A model generated the notes under the pieces. The model saw only the letters and a list, made by a program, of their open reading frames with translations. It did not search any database and was not told the DNA's origin. Shown one piece after another: positions 1 through 5,094 of a DNA stretch of 5,336 nucleotides. Origin of the DNA: Chloroflexota bacterium (lineage in GTDB: Bacteria; Chloroflexota; Anaerolineae; Anaerolineales; Villigracilaceae). Both the position numbers and the translations under genes were made by a program. The stretch's first letter is position 1; every line of letters starts with the position of its first letter. The DNA is taken from contig JAKANW010000268.1 of assembly GCA_021823555.1 (NCBI GenBank), positions 1 through 5,336 of the forward strand. The letters are read 5' to 3'.

Positions 1-263
1 GGTCCCTCCTCCGCCAGAATGCGCGCCGCGCTCGGCAGCGACGCGCCCGCGCCCGCCTCGAGGATGTCCTTCACCAACAGGTCGGCGCTGTCGTCGGGAC
101 CGCGGCTGATGATCCCGCCCTGCGCGTACCCCGTGTTGGATTCGTGCGGGTCAGGCTCGCGCGTGATGATCGTGATGTGACGGTTGGGATCTTCCGCCAA
201 CTTCAGCGCGGCCGTCGCCCCCGCGATCCCCGTGCCGATGATGAGTACGTCTGTTTGGAGCAT
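1..263 (-). CDS. nadB: L-aspartate oxidase NadB, N-terminal part (cut by the window edge)
   Basis: The first 87 residues of a cytoplasmic FAD-dependent L-aspartate oxidase, which turns L-aspartate into iminoaspartate for NadA. Seen directly: a Rossmann FAD-binding start with the dinucleotide motif GTGIAG (residues 10-15) after the hydrophobic strand VLII, then NTGYAQGGI (residues 43-51), which matches the SNTxxAQGGI signature separating this family from succinate dehydrogenase flavoproteins. The stretch DSADLLVKDILEAGAG also fits the family. The ATG at 261-263 is preceded by AGGAG (270-274) at a 6-nt distance, which supports this start. Most of the protein (the family is usually about 500-540 residues) lies left of the window. 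It is the last visible gene of the nad operon, separated from nadA by the GxxExxY gene and its repeats. A fumarate reductase-like paralogue is possible but unlikely next to nadA and nadC. Confidence 0.93.
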   Translation of the reverse strand, partial: MLQTDVLIIGTGIAGATAALKLAEDPNRHITIITREPDPHESNTGYAQGGIISRGPDDSADLLVKDILEAGAGASLPSAARILAEEG

Positions 264-289
264 GTGTGACTCCTAGATTTTGCAAGATG

Positions 290-386
290 GGACGCGGAAA
301 ACACGGATAAACACGGATGGACGCGGAGATTCTTTCTTTATAATTCTTTCCGCATTTTCTGTGTCAATCGGTGCTCGTCCGCGTCC
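290..386. repeat. Palindromic CRCGGA array between the GxxExxY gene and nadB
   Basis: An imperfect inverted repeat of about 97 bp. The left arm (290-327) carries four CRCGGA hexamers starting at 293, 302, 312 and 322, so spaced 9, 10 and 10 nt. The right arm (349-386) carries the reverse complement with more mismatches; its outer 9 bases, TCCGCGTCC (378-386), pair exactly with GGACGCGGA (290-298). An AT-rich stretch lies between the arms. The element touches the stop codon of the GxxExxY gene: the TAG occupies 386-388. It would form a hairpin in the nad transcript between the GxxExxY gene and nadB. No T-tract follows, so I do not call it a terminator. The first 19 bp recur inverted at 872-890. 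Confidence 0.85.
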
Positions 387-817
387 TATGGCTTTTTCCA
401 TGTCGCGGATGATTTTCGTTCATTGTCAAAGACTTTGCGACGGAAGCGGGGCTGAGGTCCGAAGTTGAGTAACAGACCGACTTCATATTCGGTCGCGCGC
501 AGGTAGTTCAAGAGTTGTGCGTCGTGTTCTTCCAAAAGATTCTGCACTGCTTTGAGTTCAACGACAACACAACCTTCGACAATCAGATCCGCGAAGTATT
601 CTCCCACAATTTGACCTGCAAAATAGACGGTAATCTTCACCTGTTGCTCAACCTTCAAACCCATTTGCCGAAGGGCAATCACCATCGCGTTCTCGTACAC
701 CTTTTCGAGAAAACCAAATCCAAGCGCGGGGTAAACGATCTTGAAAAATGCGTGCAAAATCTTGTCTGTGATTTCCTTGTGCTTCAGATTCTGCACGTCA
801 ACCTTCTTTGCTTCCAT
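386..817 (-). CDS. GxxExxY family protein (PD-(D/E)XK nuclease-like, function unknown)
   Basis: A 143-residue protein of the GxxExxY family, which is related to the PD-(D/E)XK nuclease fold; to my knowledge its role is not established. Numbered from the preferred start: the name-giving motif GFLEKVY at residues 35-41, then a nuclease-like pattern with Asp77 (FADLIV), Glu87 and Lys89 (VELKAV) and Gln101 (DAQLLNYL), followed by a hydrophobic strand VGLLLNFG. All plausible catalytic residues are present, so the gene looks intact. I start it at the ATG at 815-817 because AGGAGG (825-830) lies 7 nt upstream; an open frame reaching back to a TTG at 841 would place that Shine-Dalgarno inside the coding region. 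It sits between nadA and nadB in the same direction, 82 nt after nadA and 122 nt before nadB. Inverted CRCGGA arrays flank it on both sides. No link to NAD synthesis is apparent, and I infer an inserted passenger gene. Confidence 0.85.
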   Translation of the reverse strand: MEAKKVDVQNLKHKEITDKILHAFFKIVYPALGFGFLEKVYENAMVIALRQMGLKVEQQVKITVYFAGQIVGEYFADLIVEGCVVVELKAVQNLLEEHDAQLLNYLRATEYEVGLLLNFGPQPRFRRKVFDNERKSSATWKKP

Positions 818-824
818 AGTGGAT

Positions 825-830
825 CCTCCT
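825..830 (-). promoter_or_regulatory. Ribosome binding site that sets the GxxExxY start
   Basis: AGGAGG on the minus strand, 7 nt before the ATG at 815-817. It is a full consensus match and favours the ATG over the in-frame TTG at 839-841. Confidence 0.8.
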
Positions 831-852
831 CTTTTTTTCAAAATTAAATCTA

Positions 853-890
853 TCCGCGCTCGTCCGCGTCAATCCGTGTTTTCCGCGTCC
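853..890. repeat. CRCGGA array, inverted partner of the 290-327 array
   Basis: Four TCCGYG hexamers start at 853, 863, 873 and 882. Counted from the outer end, the spacing is 9, 10 and 10 nt, the same as in the array at 290-327 but in the opposite orientation. The outermost 19 bases (872-890, reverse complement GGACGCGGAAAACACGGAT) are identical to 290-308; over 38 bases the two arrays agree at about 32 positions by eye. It lies 9 nt after the nadA stop codon and upstream of the GxxExxY ribosome binding site, so the two arrays bracket that gene as inverted repeats. Confidence 0.85.
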
Positions 891-899
891 GTATTGGTT

Positions 900-1946
900 T
901 TACCCAATTTCAATCATCCTCTGCACCGACCTCTCCGCCCGCACCCGAATCTCCTCTGGCACATCAATCTCATAACGATTGAACTTCAGCGCTTCGAGCG
1001 TATCTTCCATTGTGATGGTGTTCATGTGCGGACAGCGGATCATGCACAGGCGCAGCATGTCCTTTTCGGGATTGGCGGCGGCGATGTTGTCGCCCATGGC
1101 GCATTCGGTTAGCACCAAGTATTGCGGCGCGTTGGATTCTTTCACGAACTTGATCATGGCGTTGGTGCTGCCCGAAAAATCAGACGCGGCGGTGACGTCG
1201 GGACTGCACTCGGGGTGCGACAGCACAGCCACGTCAGGGAATTGGGCGCGCACGGTCTGGATGTCGTTGACGGTGAATTTCTCGTGGACTTCGCAACGTC
1301 CGCGCCAGCCAATGAGCGTCCCCCCCTCTCCCTGTGGGAGAGGGGGCTGGGGGGTGAGGGCGAGATCGGGGTAGATAATGTTCCATCCCAACTCGCGCGC
1401 CACGTTTCCGCCCAGATACTCATCGGGCAGGAAGATGACCTTGTCGGTGTGGAGCGATTCCACGACCGCCTTCGCATTGGACGATGTACAGCAGATGTCG
1501 CTCTCGGCCTTCACGTCCGCGTAGGTGTTGACGTAGGTCACGACGGGCACGTCAGGGAAACGCGCCTTCAACGCGCGCACATCGTCCGCGGTGATGGCAG
1601 CGGCCAGCGAACAGCCCGCCTTGTCCGATGGCAGGAGCACGGTCTTGGACGGGTTCAGGATCTTGGCGGTCTCGGCCATGAACTTGACGCCGCAGAAGAC
1701 GATCACATCCTTGTCGGTCTGCGCGGCTTTGCGGCTCAGGTCGAGCGAGTCGCCTGTGAAATCGGGGATGGAGTAGAAGAGCGCGGGCTCCATGTAGTTG
1801 TGACCGAGGATGATCGCGTTGCGCTCGATTTTCAGTGCGTTGATCTCCACGGCGATCTCTGCTTTGATCCGCAGTTCCACATCGGGGACAACCTTTTCGA
1901 GCTTCACCCGCATTTTGTCGTACATCGCTTGAACTTGTTGATTCAT
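900..1946 (-). CDS. nadA: Quinolinate synthase NadA, with an in-frame repeat insertion
   Basis: A cytoplasmic [4Fe-4S] enzyme that condenses iminoaspartate with dihydroxyacetone phosphate to quinolinate. The 348 residues match the family throughout. The three cluster cysteines, aligned from memory with E. coli Cys113/200/297, are Cys112 (AGCSL), Cys218 (GRCEVHEKF) and Cys305 (RCPHMN). Other active-site motifs are GHNYMEP (48-54), TYVNTYADVK (137-146), CTSSNA (153-158), LPDEYLG (173-179), SHPECSPD (243-250) and GSTNAM (259-264). Residues 197-209 (LTPQPPLPQGEGG) are foreign in character and are encoded by a palindromic repeat at 1320-1358; they fall in the segment before Cys218, which varies in length between family members. 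Frame and all catalytic residues survive, so activity is probably kept. The ATG is preceded by AAGGA (1953-1957) at 6 nt. It lies downstream of nadC in the same operon. Confidence 0.96.
   Translation of the reverse strand: MNQQVQAMYDKMRVKLEKVVPDVELRIKAEIAVEINALKIERNAIILGHNYMEPALFYSIPDFTGDSLDLSRKAAQTDKDVIVFCGVKFMAETAKILNPSKTVLLPSDKAGCSLAAAITADDVRALKARFPDVPVVTYVNTYADVKAESDICCTSSNAKAVVESLHTDKVIFLPDEYLGGNVARELGWNIIYPDLALTPQPPLPQGEGGTLIGWRGRCEVHEKFTVNDIQTVRAQFPDVAVLSHPECSPDVTAASDFSGSTNAMIKFVKESNAPQYLVLTECAMGDNIAAANPEKDMLRLCMIRCPHMNTITMEDTLEALKFNRYEIDVPEEIRVRAERSVQRMIEIG
1320..1358. repeat. GC-rich palindromic repeat (PPLPQGEG type) inside nadA
   Basis: A perfect 11-bp stem, CCCCCTCTCCC (1322-1332) and GGGAGAGGGGG (1336-1346), closes on a 3-nt loop TGT. 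A tail CTGGGGGGTGAGG follows on the plus strand. Read in the nadA frame it gives LTPQPPLPQGEGG; in another minus-strand frame it reads PPSPLSHRERGG. From general knowledge, peptides of both kinds recur in unrelated proteins of several bacterial groups, which marks them as translated copies of a dispersed palindrome. The insertion is about 39 bp and keeps the frame. Confidence 0.8.
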
Positions 1947-1960
1947 TTAAATTCCTTTTT

Positions 1961-2028
1961 GGACACGGATTTCACTGATTACACGGATTTTTTTAAATTC
2001 ATCCGTGAAATCCGTGTTATCCGTGTCC
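1961..2028. repeat. Palindromic CACGGAT array between nadC and nadA
   Basis: A 68-bp inverted repeat with perfect 10-bp ends, GGACACGGAT (1961-1970) and ATCCGTGTCC (2019-2028). Each arm holds three heptamers on a strict 9-nt period: CACGGAT at 1964, CACTGAT at 1973 and CACGGAT at 1982, mirrored by ATCCGTG at 2001, 2010 and 2019. The arms agree at about 24 of 30 positions. It fills nearly the whole nadC-nadA gap. The nadC stop codon (2017-2019) and the last codons of NadC are read from the element. It is related to, but distinct from, the CRCGGA arrays around the GxxExxY gene. In RNA it would form a stem between the two cistrons; no T-tract follows, so it is not an obvious terminator. Confidence 0.85.
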
Positions 2029-2865
2029 CGCATTAACGTAATCAAAACTCACATCGAACACTTTGGCCGAGTGGGTCAGCGCGCCGACGGAGATGAAGTC
2101 CACGCCCGTTTCGGCGATTCGTCGCACCGTCTCCAGCGTGACGTTTCCCGAGGCTTCCAACTTGGCGCGGCCATTCGTCAGGCGCACCGCTTCAGCCATC
2201 ATCTCAACCGACATGTTATCGAGCAGGATTCTTTCGACTCCCAAACTTAGCGCGACTTTAACATCGGCCACGGTTCGCGCTTCGACCTCAATCTGGAGGC
2301 CGCTATTTGAGGCGCGTGCGCGTCTGACGGCTTCTTCGATCCCGCCCGCGTAGTCAATGTGATTGTCCTTGATGAGGATCATGTCGTACAGGCCAATGCG
2401 GTGATTCCTGCCGCCGCCGAGTTTGACGGCCAGTTTGTCCACGAGGCGCAGACCTGGCGCGGTCTTGCGCGTGTCGAGGATGACTGCGCGCGTACCCACC
2501 ACCGCGTCCACGAACTGACGTGTCAGCGTGGCAATGCCCGACATCCGCCCCAGGAAGTTGAGCGCGGTCCGTTCGGCGGTGAGCAGGCTGCGGGTCCGGC
2601 CTGAGACGAGGGCAAGGGTTTGCCGGTTCTCCACGTGCGCGCCCTCATCCACTTTCGCGTCGAACAGGATTTCCGCATCCAGCAATTCATAGGCGGCCTT
2701 GGTTACATCCAAGCCGGCAACGATGCCCGCCTGCTTGGCAATGATCTGTCCACACATGGCGGCCTCAGGCGGAACGATGCTTTCGGTGGTGGCGTCGCCG
2801 GGACCGATATCCTCCTCCAGCGCGCGTTGGATACAGGCCAGGATTTCCTCAGGTAATGTGTTCAA
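2017..2865 (-). CDS. nadC: Nicotinate-nucleotide pyrophosphorylase (carboxylating) NadC
   Basis: Quinolinate phosphoribosyltransferase: converts quinolinate and phosphoribosyl pyrophosphate to nicotinate mononucleotide, CO2 and pyrophosphate in the cytoplasm. Starting at the TTG at 2863-2865 gives 282 residues, normal for the family. Catalytic residues in this numbering are Arg99 (AERTALN), Lys134 (TRKT), Arg156 (GGGRNHR), Lys166 (KDNH), Glu195 (EVEA) and Asp216 (LLDNM). Each is exactly six positions before its counterpart in the M. tuberculosis enzyme as I recall it (105, 140, 162, 172, 201, 222), so there are no internal indels across the site. LEASGNV (236-242) and VGALTHS (260-266) are the usual phosphate-binding region. 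The TTG has GGAGA (2869-2873) 3 nt upstream. An open frame back to a TTG at 2910 is rejected because that stretch holds the promoter. The C-terminal residues GHG and the stop come from the repeat at 1961-2028. First gene of the operon. Confidence 0.95.
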   Translation of the reverse strand: MNTLPEEILACIQRALEEDIGPGDATTESIVPPEAAMCGQIIAKQAGIVAGLDVTKAAYELLDAEILFDAKVDEGAHVENRQTLALVSGRTRSLLTAERTALNFLGRMSGIATLTRQFVDAVVGTRAVILDTRKTAPGLRLVDKLAVKLGGGRNHRIGLYDMILIKDNHIDYAGGIEEAVRRARASNSGLQIEVEARTVADVKVALSLGVERILLDNMSVEMMAEAVRLTNGRAKLEASGNVTLETVRRIAETGVDFISVGALTHSAKVFDVSFDYVNAGHG

Positions 2866-2882
2866 TAGTCTCCAGTGCGGGG

Positions 2883-2910
2883 ATTGTACCGCCCTGTATC
2901 CTTTTGTCAA
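2883..2910 (-). promoter_or_regulatory. Sigma70-type promoter of the nad operon
   Basis: On the minus strand, TTGACA (2905-2910, full consensus -35) and TACAAT (2883-2888, 5 of 6 for -10) are separated by 16 nt. Transcription would begin near 2876, leaving a leader of about 10 nt before the nadC TTG start, just enough for the GGAGA ribosome site. No NAD-sensing riboswitch fits in such a leader. No other promoter this good was seen inside the operon, so nadC, nadA, the GxxExxY gene and nadB probably share this one. Confidence 0.75.
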
Positions 2911-2983
2911 GTTAGCCTGCCATGCCGCCGCACATGAAACGTCAAAATCCCCTGATGGGGGGATGGGCGGTTATAATTGTGGT

Positions 2984-2992
2984 TGCTATACT
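2984..2992 (+). promoter_or_regulatory. Extended -10 promoter for the lipoprotein gene
   Basis: TGC followed by TATACT (2987-2992) forms an extended -10 element; no convincing -35 hexamer lies 16-18 nt upstream, which extended -10 promoters tolerate. Transcription would start near 2999, giving a leader of about 25 nt that contains the ribosome site AAGGAG (3010-3015). A second TATAAT at 2972-2977 is an alternative. Confidence 0.5.
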
Positions 2993-3023
2993 GCGCCCAA
3001 TTGTATAAAAAGGAGACTGCAAA

Positions 3024-3689
3024 ATGAAAAAAGTTATATTTGCCCTAACTGTGCTTGTCCTGGCCAGCCTGGCTTGCAGCACTCTCACAAATGTACCGGG
3101 CGGTACCAGCCCAACAACGCCCGCACAAACCGGCAAAAGCATCCTTTACAAAGATGATTTTTCCAGTTCCAGCAGCGGCTGGCCTGTCGCATCGGATGCA
3201 GATAAGGCCGCGAACTACACAGCCGATGGTCAGTACCAGATCCAGGCCATTACGAAAGAGCAGGATGTATGGGCGCATCCAGGCGTGACCTTCTCGGACG
3301 TCAGCATCGAAGTGGATGCCACCAAGGCCAGCGGCACCGACAATAACGGTTTTGGCGTGGTTTGCCGTTTCGTGGATGATAACAACTTTTATTTCTTTAT
3401 GGTTTCCAGCGACGGCTACCAGGTGATTGGCAAGTATGAAGGCGGCAAAGCCAAATACCTGTCATCAGACAAGATGCAGGCGGCCAGCGGCATCAATGCC
3501 GGCAATGTTACCAACCATGTGCGCGGTGATTGCGTTGGCTCCACGTTGACCCTGTATGTCAATGGCAAACAGCTTTCCTCGGTCACCGATACATCCTTCA
3601 CGACTGGTGATGTGGGCCTGATCGTGGGCACCTTCGAGGATCCGAACGTGAGCGTCAACTTCGACAACTTCGTTGTGTACCAACCCTAA
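3024..3689 (+). CDS. Secreted lipoprotein with a concanavalin-like (LamG/DUF1080-type) domain
   Basis: A 221-residue exported protein. MKK, a hydrophobic stretch (residues 4-17) and Cys18 in the context ASLACS form a lipoprotein signal peptide; Ser at -3 is not the usual Leu, but LACS endings are common in Chloroflexi-like lipoproteins. A Thr/Pro/Gly-rich linker (19-37) leads to one domain (about 40-221) that opens with YKDDFSSSSSGWPV and closes with VNFDNFVVYQP. This pattern fits beta-sandwich concanavalin-like domains related to LamG or the DUF1080 glycoside hydrolase-16-like fold. Cys114 and Cys170 may form a disulfide. No catalytic residues can be named, so a sugar-binding or structural role at the cell surface is only a guess. 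The ATG has AAGGAG (3010-3015) 8 nt upstream. It is a single-gene unit, divergent from nadC and ending at a strong terminator. Confidence 0.85.
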   Translation: MKKVIFALTVLVLASLACSTLTNVPGGTSPTTPAQTGKSILYKDDFSSSSSGWPVASDADKAANYTADGQYQIQAITKEQDVWAHPGVTFSDVSIEVDATKASGTDNNGFGVVCRFVDDNNFYFFMVSSDGYQVIGKYEGGKAKYLSSDKMQAASGINAGNVTNHVRGDCVGSTLTLYVNGKQLSSVTDTSFTTGDVGLIVGTFEDPNVSVNFDNFVVYQP

Positions 3690-3703
3690 TCACCAATGAA
3701 CCC

Positions 3704-3736
3704 AAAAAGCCTGACGATATTCGCCAGGCTTTTTTT
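3704..3736. terminator. Bidirectional rho-independent terminator between convergent genes
   Basis: AAAAAGCCTG (3704-3713) pairs perfectly with CAGGCTTTTT (3725-3734); the 11-nt loop can extend the stem by CGA/TCG. On the plus strand it ends in a run of seven T (3730-3736), 14 nt after the lipoprotein stop. On the minus strand the complementary T run (3708 to 3704) lets it also end the ZIP gene, whose stop is at 3751. Confidence 0.92.
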
Positions 3737-3750
3737 CTCTCTCAGACTGT

Positions 3751-4527
3751 TCAAACCCCGGCGAAAACAAGCACCAGGTCCGTAAGAAAGGCAAGGATAA
3801 AGCCCGCCAGCAGTCCCCAACTCGCCTGCACTTTTGTCACGGAGTGCCAGTTCATCCGGAACAATTCACCGACGATGTAAACCAGTGCGCCCGCCGCCAG
3901 GGAGAGGAACAAAATGGACATGGCGGTTGACACAAAATAATATCCCACAATCGTTCCGAGGAACGTTGGTCCGCCGCCGATCAATCCCATGAGACCCAGG
4001 AACCCCCATGAGGGTCGTTCCTTCCCTGCCAGGGGGCCGACGATCCCAAAGCCCTCGGTGGCATTGTGCAATCCAAAACCGACGATGAGGATTGCAGCGA
4101 AGGCGATCTCGCCGCGTCCCGCGGATTGGCCAATGGCCAGCCCTTCCGAGAAATTGTGCAACCCAATGCCAGTGGCGATCAATAATGCCAGATGGGACGG
4201 GGATAATACCTGGTTCTGTTCCGTGCGCAGGCGGATGAAACGCTGCTCGAAAACGATGAGGCCCAATAAACCAATTCCAAACCCTACAATGAAGATCGCA
4301 AGCAGGATGGAAAACTCTGTAAATTTTGACTGATTAAGAATTTCCTCGATAGGCTCGGAAAGTTGCCCGAAGATATCAAAGAACAAAAAGATCAGGATGC
4401 CGGCTGAGATCATTGAGAGAAACGAGCGGGCTTTATCGGTGATCTTTTTAATCCGGCCAAGGGGCAAGCCCAGATAGATCGTAAAACCTGCAAGCGCACC
4501 GAGCAAGACGGTCTGGACGAAGTTCAT
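3751..4527 (-). CDS. ZIP-family divalent metal transporter
   Basis: A 258-residue inner-membrane protein with about eight hydrophobic segments (roughly 2-24, 34-54, 70-93, 112-133, 141-163, 175-195, 200-223, 236-257), as expected for ZIP carriers, which import zinc or other divalent metals. The metal-site motifs are HNFSEG (124-129, segment IV) and HNATEG (154-159, segment V), 30 residues apart as in ZupT-like proteins; both have lost the proline common in HNxPEG. Glu221 in segment VII (VGELF) is a further candidate ligand. There is no histidine-rich loop between segments III and IV, where the family often has one; the loop here is RLRTEQNQVLSPSH. Metal specificity cannot be read from the sequence. 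The ATG is preceded by AGGAG (4534-4538) at 6 nt. It is monocistronic and convergent with the lipoprotein gene, with its own promoter and a possible operator upstream. Confidence 0.9.
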   Translation of the reverse strand: MNFVQTVLLGALAGFTIYLGLPLGRIKKITDKARSFLSMISAGILIFLFFDIFGQLSEPIEEILNQSKFTEFSILLAIFIVGFGIGLLGLIVFEQRFIRLRTEQNQVLSPSHLALLIATGIGLHNFSEGLAIGQSAGRGEIAFAAILIVGFGLHNATEGFGIVGPLAGKERPSWGFLGLMGLIGGGPTFLGTIVGYYFVSTAMSILFLSLAAGALVYIVGELFRMNWHSVTKVQASWGLLAGFILAFLTDLVLVFAGV

Positions 4528-4590
4528 GAAATTCTCCTCTTTGATAAAGTTTTGAATAAAAATCAGTCTATTTCAAGCCGATTTATCAAA

Positions 4591-4620
4591 ATTCTATCAT
4601 GCAGTCCCGGCTTCTGACAA
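4591..4620 (-). promoter_or_regulatory. Sigma70-type promoter of the ZIP gene
   Basis: TTGTCA (4615-4620, 5 of 6) and TAGAAT (4591-4596, 5 of 6) with an 18-nt spacer; TGA directly before the -10 adds the extended -10 TG. Transcription would begin near 4584, giving a leader of about 57 nt that contains another TTTATCA/TGATAAA motif (4542-4548). Confidence 0.7.
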
Positions 4621-4652
4621 GATATTTATCACTTTTTTGATAAATATTTGTC
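4616..4652. promoter_or_regulatory. Long AT-rich palindrome overlapping the ZIP -35 (candidate operator)
   Basis: GACAAGATATTTATCA (4616-4631) pairs with TGATAAATATTTGTC (4638-4652) around CTTTTT, with a single bulged base. The GACAA end lies within the -35 hexamer of the ZIP promoter. The core heptamer TTTATCA or its complement also occurs at 4542-4548 and 4582-4588, the latter over the predicted transcription start. This arrangement suggests a dimeric regulator, plausibly metal-responsive given the gene, but I do not recognise a named box. A weak terminator for the upstream minus-strand gene is the alternative; no T-tract supports it. Confidence 0.5.
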
Positions 4653-4935
4653 ATCATGGATTTGGGACGAGGTGTCAATTGTAGGAGGTGGGGAATGGGG
4701 TGCAAATGGGACGGCTTGAGAGCCACCAGCAGATCAATGTCGCTCTCGGCAGTCTCCTCGCCGCGGCGTATGAGCCGAACACAGAAATCCGTTTGACGTA
4801 AGGCTTCAATAACGGGGTGATTTTTTGTTCCAGTATGACAAAACGATCATTGAAGCCGCGGTTTTCTGGGCGCTTCTTTAGCACCTTTTTTGGTCGAGAA
4901 TTCCTGGAACGCGCGGTTGACTGAGCCATGCTTGG

Positions 4936-4944
4936 ATTATATCA
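4936..4944 (-). promoter_or_regulatory. Extended -10 promoter giving a leaderless MNT transcript
   Basis: TGATATAAT on the minus strand: a perfect TATAAT (4936-4941) with the extended -10 TG. The ATG at 4927-4929 begins 7 nt after the -10, exactly where transcription is expected to start, and no ribosome binding site precedes it. I infer a leaderless mRNA. No good -35 was seen. Confidence 0.55.
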
Positions 4945-4999
4945 AGCACAAGCGGTACGACTGGACATTTTCCTGCTTCAATTCGCGTTCGCAACGGGC

Positions 5000-5094
5000 A
5001 GACCTGACATGTCTTCGAGCAACCCCGATCATCGTGACGCGCGTCCCCGCAATCGTTTCGGTCAATCACGGCGCGGATGAGACATGTCAGATCT
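5000..5094. repeat. Palindromic repeat with AGAYCTGACATGTCT ends
   Basis: AGACCTGACATGTCT (5000-5014) recurs inverted at 5080-5094 with one mismatch (14 of 15; the inner 11 bases are identical). The 65-nt interior has no clear symmetry or gene. The length and layout resemble small dispersed palindromic elements or a miniature inverted-repeat element. It borders the XRE-like scrap to its right, so it may mark the breakpoint of that gene. Confidence 0.55.

Larger units (their letters stand above)
4586..4929 (-). pseudogene. MNT-like nucleotidyltransferase (antitoxin type), frameshifted
   Basis: Remnant of a small minimal nucleotidyltransferase, the family that includes MntA-type antitoxins, which AMPylate HepT toxins. 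The first frame runs from the ATG at 4929 through a basic N-terminus to LEQKITPLLKPYVKRISVFGSYA. The rest of the active-site motif, GEETAESDIDLLVALK, is in the next frame, beginning at 4762. Joined, they give the family's GS-x(10)-DxD signature; one base is missing where an Arg codon is expected after FGSYA (near 4763-4764). Uncorrected, the frame ends at 4675. The corrected frame would run to a TGA at 4586-4588, about 113 residues, but the part after LLVALK does not resemble the family and overlaps the ZIP promoter, so the C-terminus is probably lost as well. A programmed or sequencing frameshift cannot be excluded. A HepT-like gene end lies upstream on the same strand. Confidence 0.7.

Noticed and set aside
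290..386. CRISPR-like array, because of short repeats at regular spacing
   Set aside because: The repeat-to-repeat step is only 9-10 nt, there are no spacers, no cas genes, and the layout is palindromic.
818..841. TTG start for the GxxExxY gene, adding 8 residues
   Set aside because: The added codons contain the AGGAGG ribosome site of the better ATG at 815-817.
1122..2036. A 304-codon plus-strand open frame
   Set aside because: It lies antisense to nadA along almost its whole length; its composition (Asp/Val/Gly/His-rich) and lack of motifs are typical of a shadow of a GC-rich gene.
2866..2876. NAD-sensing riboswitch or attenuator in the nad leader
   Set aside because: The predicted leader is only about 10 nt, too short for a structured RNA.
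2947..2962. Small hairpin (CCCC TGAT GGGG) between nadC and the lipoprotein gene
   Set aside because: Only 4-5 base pairs and no T-tract; too weak to call an operator or terminator.
4928..5080. A 50-codon plus-strand open frame starting at the ATG at 4928
   Set aside because: No ribosome site, no recognisable motif, and it crosses the palindromic repeat.
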